A stretch of DNA of 64,000 bases from Eubacterium sp. (GTDB taxonomy: Bacteria; Bacillota; Clostridia; Lachnospirales; Lachnospiraceae): contig JAILRB010000064.1 of the NCBI GenBank assembly GCA_024698585.1, positions 1 through 64,000 of the forward strand, written 5' to 3'. How positions within the stretch are numbered: the first letter of the stretch is position 1; each line of letters begins with the position of its first letter. Positions 33,577 to 42,658 of this stretch are shown here, one piece after another. Both the position numbers and the translations under genes were made by a program. Under the pieces are notes generated by a model that was not told the DNA's origin, did not search any database, and saw only the letters and a program-made list of their open reading frames with translations.

Positions 33577-35211
33577 TTAGTTATCGTCATCCATTCCTTC
33601 AGTGGTGTAAACGGTTCTCTTACGTGCCATTTCATCATTTTCCAGATATTCGTCATAAGTAGTAACTTTATCGATTAACTTACCGTTAACGATTTCCATG
33701 ATTCTGTTGGCAGTAGTCTGAACAACCTGATGATCTCGAGAAGAGAAAATCAGAACGCCAGGGAACTTAATCAATCCGTTATTCAAAGCTGTGATACTTT
33801 CCATATCCAGGTGGTCTGTAGGTTCATCTACAACCAAAACATTGGCACCGGAAATCATTAACTTGGAAAGCATAACACGAACTTTTTCCCCACCGGAAAG
33901 AACGCGAACTTTCTTCATACCGTCATCACCGGCGAATAACATTCTTCCAAGGAATCCACGAACGTAAGTGGCATCCTTGATTTCTGAGTACTGGGTTAAC
34001 CAATCAACGATTACATCATCGCTATCAAAGTCTTTGGTGTTATCCTTAGGGAAATAACTCTGGGAAGTAGTGATACCCCATTTATAAGAACCTTCATCCG
34101 GTTCCATTTCTCCCATGAGGATTTTAAACAATGTAGTCTTAGCTAATCCGTTGGAACCAACGAAAGCAATCTTATCTTCGCGCCCAACAATAAAGGAAAT
34201 GTCGTCTAATACCTTAACTCCATCAATGGTCTTTGATAAATGCTCTACCGTCAGAACTTCATTACCGATTTCACGTTCCGGTCTGAAGTCTATGTATGGA
34301 TATTTTCTGCTGGATGGTTTGATTTCATCCAATTCAATTTTCTCCAAGGCACGTTTTCTGGAAGTCGCCTGCTTTGACTTAGAAGCGTTGGCACTGAATC
34401 GCTGAATGAAGTCCTGCAATTCCTTGATTTTTTCTTCCTTCTTACGATTTGCTTCTTTCATCTGCTTTACAATTAACTGACTGGATTCATACCAGAAATC
34501 GTAGTTTCCTGCGTAAAGCTGAATCTTTGCGTAGTCAATATCTGCAATCTGAGTACAAACCTTATTTAAGAAATATCTGTCGTGGGATACCACGATAACA
34601 GTGTTTTCGAAATTGATTAAGAATTCTTCTAACCATGCAATGGCATCCAAGTCTAAGTGGTTGGTCGGTTCGTCCAATAACAGAATGTCAGGATTTCCGA
34701 ACAATGCCTGTGCAAGAAGAACTTTGACCTTTAAGCTTCCGCTTAAATCCTTCATTAAGCTGTAGTGGAATTCTGTATCCACACCAAGACCATTTAAAAG
34801 AGTAGCAGCATCAGATTCTGCTTCCCAACCATTCATTTCAGCAAATTCACCTTCTAACTCAGAAGCACGAATTCCGTCTTCGTCGCTAAAATCTTCCTTC
34901 ATGTAAATGGCATCTTTTTCCTTCATGATTTCATACAGTCTCTGGTTACCCATAATGACGGTATCAAGAACTGTGAATTCGTCATATTGGAAGTGATCCT
35001 GCTTTAAGAAAGAAAGACGTTCTCCCGGTGTGATAATGACCTCACCACTGGTTGGTTCGATTTCTCCGGTGAGAATCTTTAAAAATGTAGATTTACCGGC
35101 ACCATTGGCACCAATCAGACCATAACAGTGACCCGGTACAAATTTTATGTTTACTTCTTCAAATAATGCTTTTTTTCCAAAACGTAGAGATACATTGCTT
35201 GTACTTATCAT
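33577..35211 (-). CDS. ABC-F family ribosome-associated ATPase
   Basis: A 544-residue protein with two ABC ATPase domains and no membrane part, as in ABC-F factors that act on the ribosome. First domain: Walker A GANGAGKST, a degenerate signature LSGSLKVKVLLAQALF, and Walker B LLLDEPTNHLD. A linker (about 240-300) rich in Lys/Glu is the P-site interaction motif region. Second domain: signature LSGGEKVRVML and VVDEPTDHLD, but its Walker A reads GSNGLAKTT, with Ala where the invariant Gly of GKT should be. Overall similarity is to the YbiT/YkpA group. Antibiotic protection cannot be inferred. Confidence 0.9.
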   Translation of the reverse strand: MISTSNVSLRFGKKALFEEVNIKFVPGHCYGLIGANGAGKSTFLKILTGEIEPTSGEVIITPGERLSFLKQDHFQYDEFTVLDTVIMGNQRLYEIMKEKDAIYMKEDFSDEDGIRASELEGEFAEMNGWEAESDAATLLNGLGVDTEFHYSLMKDLSGSLKVKVLLAQALFGNPDILLLDEPTNHLDLDAIAWLEEFLINFENTVIVVSHDRYFLNKVCTQIADIDYAKIQLYAGNYDFWYESSQLIVKQMKEANRKKEEKIKELQDFIQRFSANASKSKQATSRKRALEKIELDEIKPSSRKYPYIDFRPEREIGNEVLTVEHLSKTIDGVKVLDDISFIVGREDKIAFVGSNGLAKTTLFKILMGEMEPDEGSYKWGITTSQSYFPKDNTKDFDSDDVIVDWLTQYSEIKDATYVRGFLGRMLFAGDDGMKKVRVLSGGEKVRVMLSKLMISGANVLVVDEPTDHLDMESITALNNGLIKFPGVLIFSSRDHQVVQTTANRIMEIVNGKLIDKVTTYDEYLENDEMARKRTVYTTEGMDDDN

Positions 35212-35309
35212 TTTATTACCTCGCTTATATTTATTCTATCCTGGCAGAATGCTGATTCCCGCCGGATAGCCGCATTTTTTAGTATAACAGTTTTAGTGGA
35301 TTTAAGCAA

Positions 35310-35350
35310 ATAGTATTACATGAAAAGACAACTGAACGATAGTATTACAT
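35310..35350 (+). repeat. 11-bp direct repeat TAGTATTACAT
   Basis: TAGTATTACAT occurs at about 35311-35321 and again at 35340-35350, ending 10 bp before the -35 of the DUF4234 promoter. It could be a regulator site. Confidence 0.4.
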
Positions 35351-35360
35351 CAAGAATAAA

Positions 35361-35389
35361 TTGACGCATAATATTGTATATTGTATAAT
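35361..35389 (+). promoter_or_regulatory. Promoter of the DUF4234 gene
   Basis: TTGACG and a perfect TATAAT are separated by 17 bp. The expected start of transcription is near 35396, which rules out the ORF track start at 35381. Confidence 0.8.
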
Positions 35390-35422
35390 AAGTTCATACT
35401 AAGGAAAAGGAGGGGAAACTGG

Positions 35423-35767
35423 ATGATTAAACAGAGAAGCGTAGCCGTTTGTATCATTCTCTCAATTGTTACTTGCGGAATTTATGGCTTATATTGGCTT
35501 GTATGCTTAAATGATGACACAAATACTGTTGCAGGAACACCAGAAGATACATCTGGCGTGGTTGTATTAGTATTATCTATTGTAACATGTAGCATTTATC
35601 TGTTATATTGGCTTTACAAACAGGGTAATAAGATTGACCAGGTTAAGACATCAAAGGGAATTGCATCTAGTAACTCAGGAATTATTTATTTAGTTCTTGC
35701 AATCGTTGGTTTATCAATTGTTTCATATGCATTAATGCAGAATGAATTAAATCAGCTTGCAGCATAA
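35423..35767 (+). CDS. DUF4234 family small membrane protein
   Basis: A 114-residue protein. Start at ATG 35423, after AGGAGGGGAAACTGG and downstream of the promoter. Three hydrophobic segments: residues about 8-24 (VCIILSIVTCGIYGLYWL), 45-65 and 87-103. The repeated motif SIVTCGIYGLYWL / SIVTCSIYLLYWL is the mark of DUF4234 proteins. Function unknown. It appears to be a single-gene unit with its own promoter and terminator. Confidence 0.8.
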   Translation: MIKQRSVAVCIILSIVTCGIYGLYWLVCLNDDTNTVAGTPEDTSGVVVLVLSIVTCSIYLLYWLYKQGNKIDQVKTSKGIASSNSGIIYLVLAIVGLSIVSYALMQNELNQLAA

Positions 35768-35793
35768 TAATTCATAGTAGTCGAAAGACAAAG

Positions 35794-35825
35794 TTAAAGG
35801 AATACTCGAAAGGGTATTCCTTTAA
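35794..35825 (+). terminator. Intrinsic terminator
   Basis: A 12-bp stem TTAAAGGAATAC/GTATTCCTTTAA; the T run is short and part of the stem. Confidence 0.65.
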
Positions 35826-35836
35826 TTATGCCTATG

Positions 35837-35845
35837 TGCTATAAT
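35837..35845 (+). promoter_or_regulatory. Extended -10 promoter of the GH13-like gene
   Basis: TG-C-TATAAT, an extended -10 element with no clear -35, 80 bp before the ATG. Confidence 0.5.
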
Positions 35846-35924
35846 CTCTGTATCTATGCGATGATGAGAAAGTGCGGATAATTCACAGGAAAAGATGATT
35901 TATTGGCTGGAAGGAGAAGACAAC

Positions 35925-37754
35925 ATGGGAATAGATAAGATCAAAGTGGAAAGAGGAAATCCTTTGGTGCTTGGGGCATCTGTAATTGGACAGAGTGTAA
36001 ATTTTGCCATTACAGCGAAAGTCGGAAGCAACTGTGAGGTCGTTCTTTATGAAAAAGGAAAGAAGGAAGAAGCTTTCCGCATCCCATTTGAAACAGCACA
36101 GGTAATCGGAAATGTATTCGCCATGAGTGTTACAGGATTAGATTATCAGCAGTATGACTATAATTTTTCCATTAATGGAAAGATTGTAACAGACAGTTAT
36201 GCGAAGGCTGTAACAGGAAAAGAAAACTGGGGCGAAACACCGGAAGATATCAGAGGTGTCATCATTGATCACGATTTTGACTGGCAAGGGGACGGACCGT
36301 TAGGTTATCCTTTTGACGAAACTATTATGTATCGTCTTCATGTAAGAGGTTATACGAAACATTCCAGCTCGAAATCAAAACATAAAGGAACTTATTTAGG
36401 AATTGTGGATAAAATTCCTTATTTAAAATCTCTGGGAATTACTATGGTGGAATTGATGCCGGCATACGAATTCAATGAGGTGAAACCTTACCAGGAGCCA
36501 GCCACATCTATGAAAGGACAGTTCAGCATTGAACGTCCGGTACTTAATTACTGGGGATATACCGATGGATATGCTTTTTCTCCGAAAGCATCTTTTGCCT
36601 TTGCCACAGAGCAGGGCGGACAGGTAAACGAATTTAAATATATGGTTCGGGAACTCCATAAAAACGGCATTGAAGTTTCCATGGAATTCTTTTTCCCGGC
36701 AGGGACGAACCCAACTTATATATTAGATGCACTTCATTACTGGGTAATGGAATATCACATTGACGGAATCCATGTCAATTGTGAAGAAGCAGTCATGAAG
36801 ATGATTCAGACGGATAATCTTCTTTGTACCACAAAGATTTTTACATATAGTTTTGCGAATGGAACAGATTTCTACAGTGGTTATGAGGGAAATCGTAATC
36901 TTGCAAACTTTAATGATGATTTCATGGTAGCGACCAGAAAGTTCATTAAAGGGGATGAGGATATGTTAAGCAGCATTTCCTATAAGATTAAAGCGAACCC
37001 TCCGGGAGCTACCGTAGTCAATTATGTTGCAAATCATAACACCTTTACCTTATATGATATGGTTTCTTATGACCGGAAATATAATGAGGCAAATGGTGAA
37101 AATAATAACGATGGTGCAGTTTATAACTACAGTTGGAACTGCGGTGTGGAAGGTGACACCAGAAAGCGGACCATTATGGAACTGCGAAAGAAGCAGATTA
37201 AGAATGCCTTAAGCATGGTTCTCTTAAGCCAGGGTGTTCCGATGATTTATGCCGGGGATGAAATGTGTAATTCCCAGAAGGGAAATAATAATCCGTATTG
37301 TCTGGACAATGAAGTATCCTGGACGAACTGGAATACATCAGCTATTGCCAAGGAAACTTTGGAATTCACGAAGAAACTGATTCAGTTTCGAAAAAATCAT
37401 AAGGTATTACACCTGAGTCGGGAACCGAAGCAGATGGATTATAAATCGTATGGACTTCCGGATTTATCCTTCCATGGAACCAAGGCATGGTATGCGGACT
37501 TTAGTAATTTTAACCGTCATTTTTCTGCTATGTATTGTGGAAAATACGCGGAAGTGGAAGGTCAGGAGCAGGATATCATTGTTGCGTACAATATGTTCTG
37601 GAAACCGGTTAAAATCGGAATTCCGGCAGCGAGAGATAAGAAGACCTGGAAGATTGCGTTTGCAACAGAAAATCCGAAGAACATTATTGAAAAAGAAGTG
37701 GATAAATTATTTACGGTTGGAGCCAGATGTATTATGGTTCTGATTGCAGAATAA
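35925..37754 (+). CDS. GH13 debranching-enzyme-like protein, probably inactive
   Basis: A 609-residue protein with the layout of isoamylase/GlgX-type GH13 proteins: an N-terminal beta-sandwich (about 10-100), a TIM barrel and a C-terminal beta domain. Scaffold motifs are clear (YRLHVRGYTKHSSS, TMVELMPAYEF, YSWNCGVEG, GVPMIYAGDE). The catalytic positions are not: the nucleophile region reads IDGIHVN in place of GFRxD, no acid/base Glu follows (KIFTYSFANG), and the third Asp region reads VANHNTFTLYD in place of AHDGFTL. All three carboxylates seem lost. It may bind alpha-glucan or regulate rather than cut. Start after GGAAGGAGAAG. Cytoplasmic, since no signal peptide is present. Confidence 0.8.
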   Translation: MGIDKIKVERGNPLVLGASVIGQSVNFAITAKVGSNCEVVLYEKGKKEEAFRIPFETAQVIGNVFAMSVTGLDYQQYDYNFSINGKIVTDSYAKAVTGKENWGETPEDIRGVIIDHDFDWQGDGPLGYPFDETIMYRLHVRGYTKHSSSKSKHKGTYLGIVDKIPYLKSLGITMVELMPAYEFNEVKPYQEPATSMKGQFSIERPVLNYWGYTDGYAFSPKASFAFATEQGGQVNEFKYMVRELHKNGIEVSMEFFFPAGTNPTYILDALHYWVMEYHIDGIHVNCEEAVMKMIQTDNLLCTTKIFTYSFANGTDFYSGYEGNRNLANFNDDFMVATRKFIKGDEDMLSSISYKIKANPPGATVVNYVANHNTFTLYDMVSYDRKYNEANGENNNDGAVYNYSWNCGVEGDTRKRTIMELRKKQIKNALSMVLLSQGVPMIYAGDEMCNSQKGNNNPYCLDNEVSWTNWNTSAIAKETLEFTKKLIQFRKNHKVLHLSREPKQMDYKSYGLPDLSFHGTKAWYADFSNFNRHFSAMYCGKYAEVEGQEQDIIVAYNMFWKPVKIGIPAARDKKTWKIAFATENPKNIIEKEVDKLFTVGARCIMVLIAE

Positions 37755-37758
37755 CGAT

Positions 37759-37792
37759 AAAAAACAACTATCTTTTGCGGTAGTTGTTTTTT
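37759..37792 (+). terminator. Intrinsic terminator
   Basis: Stem AAAAAACAACTA/TAGTTGTTTTTT directly after the GH13-like gene. Confidence 0.8.
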
Positions 37793-37828
37793 GCGTGAAA
37801 AAACGAAAACAGGTAAAGGAGAATAAAG

Positions 37829-38710
37829 ATGGAATATGTGATTAAAAACAAGGAACTGACAGCCACCATTGATTCCTTTGGCGCACAACTGAAATCATTA
37901 AAGGACAATGAACGTGGAAAGGAATATTTGTGGAGTGCTGATCCAAAGTTTTGGGGAAAGACCTCGCCGGTATTATTTCCATTTATCGGGGTGCTTAAGA
38001 ATAACTCTTTTCGATATAAGGGAAAGGAATATGAAATGACCCGGCATGGTTTTGCCAGAGACATGGAGTTTGAACTGAGAAGGCAGGGAGAAGATTTTGT
38101 GATTCTTGACTTGAAGGCGACAGAAAAGACCTTGGAGTCTTATCCGTTTCTCTTTGATTTCGAATTAGAGCATCGTCTGGAAAACAAGAGTCTGAAGGTT
38201 CTTTGGCACATTAAGAATGAAGGAACAAAGACTATGTACTTTTCCGTGGGAGGACATCCGGCTTTTGCCTGTCCGCCGGGAGAAGAAGGAAAGAGAACGG
38301 ATTGTTTTGTGAAGTTCGAAGAAAAAGAAGATATTGTTGTGACGGAGATTGACATTGAAAAAGGATTGGTTACCGGGCAGAAGCACAAGATGTCTTTAGA
38401 ACAGGGAATCCTGCCAATTTCAGAAGATTTATTTGTTCATGACGCATTGGTGTTGGAAAATCATCAGTGTCACAGGGTGGAACTTTGTGATCAGAAGAAA
38501 CAGCCTTACATCAAGGTGGAGTTTGATGCACCGTTAGTAGGTGTTTGGTCCGTGGCAAATAGTGAGGCAGCTTATGTCTGTATTGAACCTTGGTATGGAC
38601 GATGTGATTCCGTGAATTTTGACGGTGAAATTAAGAATCGGGACTGGACCAATGAACTGGTATCGGGAGAAGTATTTGAAGAAGGGTATGTGATTTCCGT
38701 GCTGAAGTAG
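37829..38710 (+). CDS. Aldose 1-epimerase family protein
   Basis: A 293-residue protein of the galactose-mutarotase-like fold (LacX-type). Typical features: ATIDSFGAQLKSLKD at the N terminus, WGKTSPVLFPFIGVLKN (substrate-binding His replaced in the usual motif by a Pro/Phe/Ile context), MTRHGFARD with the conserved RHGFAR, and WHIKNEGTKTMYFSVGGHPAF with the catalytic His region GGHPAF. It should interconvert sugar anomers. The ribosome site is AAAGGAG. It follows a GH13-like gene, but a terminator separates them. Confidence 0.85.
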   Translation: MEYVIKNKELTATIDSFGAQLKSLKDNERGKEYLWSADPKFWGKTSPVLFPFIGVLKNNSFRYKGKEYEMTRHGFARDMEFELRRQGEDFVILDLKATEKTLESYPFLFDFELEHRLENKSLKVLWHIKNEGTKTMYFSVGGHPAFACPPGEEGKRTDCFVKFEEKEDIVVTEIDIEKGLVTGQKHKMSLEQGILPISEDLFVHDALVLENHQCHRVELCDQKKQPYIKVEFDAPLVGVWSVANSEAAYVCIEPWYGRCDSVNFDGEIKNRDWTNELVSGEVFEEGYVISVLK

Positions 38711-38730
38711 AATCATTACAGGAATTGTGG

Positions 38731-38758
38731 GAGGTTGCCGCTAGGCAGCCTTCTTTTT
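38731..38758 (+). terminator. Intrinsic terminator
   Basis: Stem GGTTGCC/GGCAGCC with a 4-nt loop followed by TTCTTTTT. Confidence 0.75.
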
Positions 38759-38836
38759 ACATTTGAATGGTTTTCTGATACAATAGTGAGCGTGGCTGAA
38801 AAATAAAAAAGAACGTTACAGAAGATGGGAGCAAAG

Positions 38837-39796
38837 ATGTTGGGAAGCATATTAGAAACAAGAAAAATGATTCTGACCTTTTTGATTTGTTTTGTGATAA
38901 CCGCCTTAATGATTGGTGCAAACCAGTTGTTGATATCAAAAGGAAAAAAGGCAAAGAACTTAAAGAATTACAATGAACTGATTGTGAATGGAACGGAGAA
39001 AGAGGGAGAACTGGTTTCGGTGACTCTTTCGGAACCGCCGTATCTGGTTGCGACATATGAAGATCAGAGCATTAAAGATAAATATTATATACTGATAGAT
39101 CAGAAGGATATGATGTATGTTGCATTACTGAGTGATCAGACCTACAAAGAGGTGGAAAAGCAAAGGAAAGAAAAGTCCACATATACATTAACGGGACAGA
39201 TTTACAACACTCCGGAGGAATTAAAAGATATTATTATTGATATGTATCAAGAAGACGGGGAAGATCAGGTTAATACGGTTACCTTTGATAATTATTTTGG
39301 AACCACATATCTGGATACCAATAAACAAAAATACAGTACGATTACCTCCATTCTTTCTGTGGCCATTTTCATTTTGGGACTAATGACTGTGATTGCCGGA
39401 GGAATGCTTGTATTTTCTGTTGTTCGGACACGAATAACCTTAGGAAAGATTTCTTCGGACTCTTTAAATGCAGAGTTGGAAATGACGGATTTGTCAAAGT
39501 TCAAAAAGGCAAAAATATATATTACGCCGCACTATCTGTTGTCGGTGTATTTGGGACTTCGGGCTGTAAAACTGGAAGATATCTTATGGGTATATATTAG
39601 TCATAGCAATAATCAGATTAAAATGGCACGATTAACAATTCATTTAAAAGGTGGAAAACGAGTCGAGACCATGAAATGTAAAATATGGATGGAGGATATT
39701 TTGAGGGATGCAATCCAGGAACTTTTGAAGAAAAAGCCGGAACTCCTTGTGGGATATTCCTATGAAAATCTTACAGCATATAACGATATGAAATAA
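38837..39796 (+). CDS. Two-segment membrane protein, unknown family
   Basis: About 319 residues. Start taken at ATG 38837, 5 nt after GGGAG. One membrane segment near the N terminus (MILTFLICFVITALMIGANQLL), an external domain of about 125 residues, a second segment (ILSVAIFILGLMTVIAGGMLVFSVV), then a cytoplasmic C-terminal domain of about 110 residues. That domain (YITPHYLLSVYLGLRAVKLEDILWVYI...LLVGYSYE) resembles the C-terminal domain of the next protein. No enzyme motif is visible. It looks like the first gene of a unit running to pfkA. Confidence 0.7.
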   Translation: MLGSILETRKMILTFLICFVITALMIGANQLLISKGKKAKNLKNYNELIVNGTEKEGELVSVTLSEPPYLVATYEDQSIKDKYYILIDQKDMMYVALLSDQTYKEVEKQRKEKSTYTLTGQIYNTPEELKDIIIDMYQEDGEDQVNTVTFDNYFGTTYLDTNKQKYSTITSILSVAIFILGLMTVIAGGMLVFSVVRTRITLGKISSDSLNAELEMTDLSKFKKAKIYITPHYLLSVYLGLRAVKLEDILWVYISHSNNQIKMARLTIHLKGGKRVETMKCKIWMEDILRDAIQELLKKKPELLVGYSYENLTAYNDMK

Positions 39797-39814
39797 ACGA
39801 AAGGGAAAGTGATT

Positions 39815-40414
39815 ATGGGTAGCAAAAAGGTATTAAAGAAATTAAAGAAAAAAGGAATTGCATTATTGTTTTGTGGAATTTTATTGATTCTCTGTGGGGT
39901 ATTTTTATGTACTGTTTATACGGAAAAAAAAGATTCGACAATTATAATTTTCGCTGTTGGGATGTTTGCCTGTGGAGGAATTCTGTCATATTTCGGAATT
40001 GATTATCTAAAAGGAAAAGGTTCCCGATATGCTAAGAAAAACCCAAAAATATTTGAATTGGCAGATGACCTTGTAATTAATCCGGTATATCAGGATGATT
40101 TTGTTGTCATTTCCGGTAAGGCCATTGCACCGAAGAAGGACTTTTCAGCAGTGGCAGATTTAAATGATGTGCTGGCAATTTATGAGAGCATTCAGAGAAC
40201 TAATGGTATCGTGACAAGCCATACCGTAAAGCTGGAACTGATTAACGGAAGAGCGATGAACATTAGTGTTTATGCCAGAAAAAAAGCAACAAAGGATAAT
40301 ATTCTGCTGACAATCGCACATTATTGCCCGAATGCAGCAGTGGGATATTCCGGTGAAGTAATGGACTATGTTCGAGCAAAAAGACGTGCATATAAAGCAG
40401 CGTTAGGAAAATAG
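39815..40414 (+). CDS. Two-segment membrane protein related to its neighbour
   Basis: A 199-residue protein. Start at ATG 39815, 9 nt after AAAGGG. Two adjacent membrane segments (about 13-32 and 39-57) are followed by a cytoplasmic domain (PVYQDDFVVISGKAIAPKKDFSAVADLNDVLAIYES...CPNAAVGYSGEVMDYV). The ending VGYS and the VxLELINGR/MxISVYARK strand pattern parallel the upstream protein, which suggests the two share a domain with a PH-like character. Function unknown. The pfkA gene follows after 24 bp. Confidence 0.7.
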   Translation: MGSKKVLKKLKKKGIALLFCGILLILCGVFLCTVYTEKKDSTIIIFAVGMFACGGILSYFGIDYLKGKGSRYAKKNPKIFELADDLVINPVYQDDFVVISGKAIAPKKDFSAVADLNDVLAIYESIQRTNGIVTSHTVKLELINGRAMNISVYARKKATKDNILLTIAHYCPNAAVGYSGEVMDYVRAKRRAYKAALGK

Positions 40415-40438
40415 AAAAATGGACGGGAAAAGAAAAAT

Positions 40439-41413
40439 ATGGGTACAATGAAAAGAATTGCTGTGTTAACCAGCGGAGGAGATGCACCGGGAATGAATTC
40501 AGCCATCAGAGCGGTGGTTTATGGTGCAAATAAAGCAGAGATAGAGGTGATAGGAATTCTTCGTGGTTACGAGGGACTGATTGACTGGGAAACCAGAGCA
40601 GTGACTATTGATGATGTGAGAAATATCAATAATCGGGGAGGAACAATTCTATATTCCAGTCGAAGTGAACGATTTCTGAAGAAAGAGTGGAGAGAAAAAG
40701 CGGCAGAGAATCTGAGAAAAAATCAGATTGACGCATTGGTGGCAATCGGTGGTGACGGAACTATGCGTGGAGCCATTGACTTTCAGCAGGAAGGAATCAA
40801 TACCATATGCATTCCGGGAACCATTGACCGGGATGTGTCCTGTAGTGAGTATACCTTGGGATTTGATACGGCGGCAAATACAGCTACGGATGCCATTGAC
40901 AGGATTCGTGATTCCTCGGTGTCTCATGAGCGCTGCAGTGTGGTGGAAGTCATGGGAAGAAAAAGAGGTTATATCGCATTGTGGGCAGGAATGGCGGCGT
41001 CTGCAGATGCCATTGTCCTTCCGGAAAAGTGGGATGGAAACTTTGATCATATCATCGAAACCTTGAAACAGCGTCATGCTGCTGGGCACGATAGCTATCT
41101 GGTGGTAGTTGCGGAAGGCGTGACAGATGCACCGGAACTGGCAGAGTTGATTCGAAAGAAAACCGGAATTGAATCCAGGGTGTCTGTGCTTGGATATATC
41201 CAGCGCGGTGGAAGCCCTACAGCGAAGGATCGCATGTATGGGTCTCTGATGGGAGCTTATGCAGTAGAATTGTTGAATCAGGGAAAGAAGAATCAGGTTG
41301 TTGCAATTAAGAATGACTTATTGGTTAGCTATGATTTGAATGAGGCACTTCAGATTGCAAACAATGAGCTGGATTCCTTCCAGTATGAGTTGAGTTTGAG
41401 TTTGGCGGAGTAG
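40439..41413 (+). CDS. pfkA: ATP-dependent 6-phosphofructokinase
   Basis: A 324-residue glycolytic enzyme that phosphorylates fructose 6-phosphate. Motifs: LTSGGDAPGMNSAIR, AIGGDGTMRGA (Gly after GGD points to ATP rather than pyrophosphate as donor), GTIDRDVSCSEYTLGFDTA with the catalytic Asp of TID, MGRKRGYIALWAG, and QRGGSPTAKDR. Length is typical of bacterial PfkA. The start is uncertain between ATG 40439 and ATG 40448. PAP2 and Dabb genes follow with gaps of 4 and 1 bp. Confidence 0.95.
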   Translation: MGTMKRIAVLTSGGDAPGMNSAIRAVVYGANKAEIEVIGILRGYEGLIDWETRAVTIDDVRNINNRGGTILYSSRSERFLKKEWREKAAENLRKNQIDALVAIGGDGTMRGAIDFQQEGINTICIPGTIDRDVSCSEYTLGFDTAANTATDAIDRIRDSSVSHERCSVVEVMGRKRGYIALWAGMAASADAIVLPEKWDGNFDHIIETLKQRHAAGHDSYLVVVAEGVTDAPELAELIRKKTGIESRVSVLGYIQRGGSPTAKDRMYGSLMGAYAVELLNQGKKNQVVAIKNDLLVSYDLNEALQIANNELDSFQYELSLSLAE

Positions 41414-41417
41414 TATT

Positions 41418-42341
41418 ATGATGGCAACTGTTTTTTATTTCAACTGGGAACCGGAATTGATCCGATGGATGCAGCAGTTTATGGGGACAATCGGTGTGTG
41501 GATTGCCTCAGCGGTAACGACCTTTGGAGAGAAGACGATTCTGGTTGCAATTTTGGGATATCTGTATTGGTGTCGTGACAAAAGACTTGCGAAAATGTTA
41601 GGAGTCAATTTGGTCGTGGCAATGATTGCCAATCCTATGCTAAAGAACCTGGTCTTTCGGACCAGACCATATTTTAATCATGAGGGAATCCAGTGTCTAA
41701 AGCCGGTGGATTCTTCCGCGTCGGTTTATGATATTTCGGCACAGGGATATTCCTTCCCCAGTGGACATGCTACCAATGCAGCGACGGCCTTTGGAACCTT
41801 GTCCATAAGAAAGGAAAAATGGATTTTCTTCCTAATCGGTGTTGGAATTCCTTTGGCAGTTGGAGTTTCCCGAGTGGCATTAGGAGTTCATTATCCGACG
41901 GATGTTATTGTTGGATGGATTTTAGGATATGTCATTGCCTTCCTTGGAACATGGATTCAGAGCCGGGTGAAACGGGAAAAACTTTTTCGGTCCTGTCTTT
42001 TCCTGATTGTCTTAACAGGATGCTTTTATTGCAGGACCAACGAGTATTTCACTGCTTTAGGGGTGATGCTGGGATTCTTCCTGGCGATTCCTTTTGAGGA
42101 ACGATTCGTAAATTTTGAAGGAACCAAAAGCATTCCTTGGGGTGCTCTTCGAATTGCCGGCGGAATCGGGGTGTATCTGGTAGTGAATCAGGTTTTAAAA
42201 CTTCCGTTTTCTAAGGAGTTTATGGAATCCATAACCTGGCAGGCACAGTTGATTCGCGTGATGCGTTATGGTGTGATAATATTTTGTATGATTGCGGTGT
42301 ATCCGCTTTGTTTTAAAATGAGAAAGAGTAAAGGAGAATAA
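41418..42341 (+). CDS. PAP2 family membrane phosphatase
   Basis: A 307-residue protein with about eight hydrophobic segments. It carries the PAP2 (phosphatidic acid phosphatase type 2) motifs: KNLVFRTRPYF (motif 1, KxxxxxxRP), YSFPSGHATNAATAFG (motif 2, PSGH) and SRVALGVHYPTDVIVGWILG (motif 3, SRxxxxxHxxxD). The catalytic His and Arg residues are all present. It should dephosphorylate a lipid phosphate or undecaprenyl pyrophosphate. Two adjacent ATGs could serve as start. It sits 4 bp after pfkA. Confidence 0.88.
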   Translation: MMATVFYFNWEPELIRWMQQFMGTIGVWIASAVTTFGEKTILVAILGYLYWCRDKRLAKMLGVNLVVAMIANPMLKNLVFRTRPYFNHEGIQCLKPVDSSASVYDISAQGYSFPSGHATNAATAFGTLSIRKEKWIFFLIGVGIPLAVGVSRVALGVHYPTDVIVGWILGYVIAFLGTWIQSRVKREKLFRSCLFLIVLTGCFYCRTNEYFTALGVMLGFFLAIPFEERFVNFEGTKSIPWGALRIAGGIGVYLVVNQVLKLPFSKEFMESITWQAQLIRVMRYGVIIFCMIAVYPLCFKMRKSKGE

Positions 42342-42342
42342 G

Positions 42343-42645
42343 ATGGTTAAACATGTAATTTTATGGCAGTTAAAGGATGAATTGTCAGGAGAAGAAAAAG
42401 AAACTGTAAAGGATGGAATTAAGGAAGGATTGGAAAGCCTTCAGGGAAAGATTCCGGGATTGATTGATATTAAGGTTAATAAAAAAGGATTGGAATCATC
42501 CAATGCAGATGTGATGTTGGATTCCACCTTTGAAGATGAAGCAGCATTAAAAGGCTATGCGGTTCATCCGGAACATGTGGCAGTGGCAGACGGAAAGGTT
42601 CGTCCATACACAAAAAACAGAGTATGTTTAGACTTTGAAGTGTAA
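42343..42645 (+). CDS. Dabb family (stress-responsive A/B barrel) protein
   Basis: A 100-residue single-domain protein. MVKHVILWQLKD, the LESLQGKIPGLIDIKVNKKG strand-loop and VMLDSTFEDEAALKGYAVHPEHVAVADG fit the dimeric alpha/beta barrel of the Dabb family. Members range from uncharacterised proteins to small cyclases; nothing here points to a substrate. It starts 1 bp after the PAP2 stop and ends the pfkA transcript. Confidence 0.85.
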   Translation: MVKHVILWQLKDELSGEEKETVKDGIKEGLESLQGKIPGLIDIKVNKKGLESSNADVMLDSTFEDEAALKGYAVHPEHVAVADGKVRPYTKNRVCLDFEV

Positions 42646-42658
42646 CAGGACAAAATTA

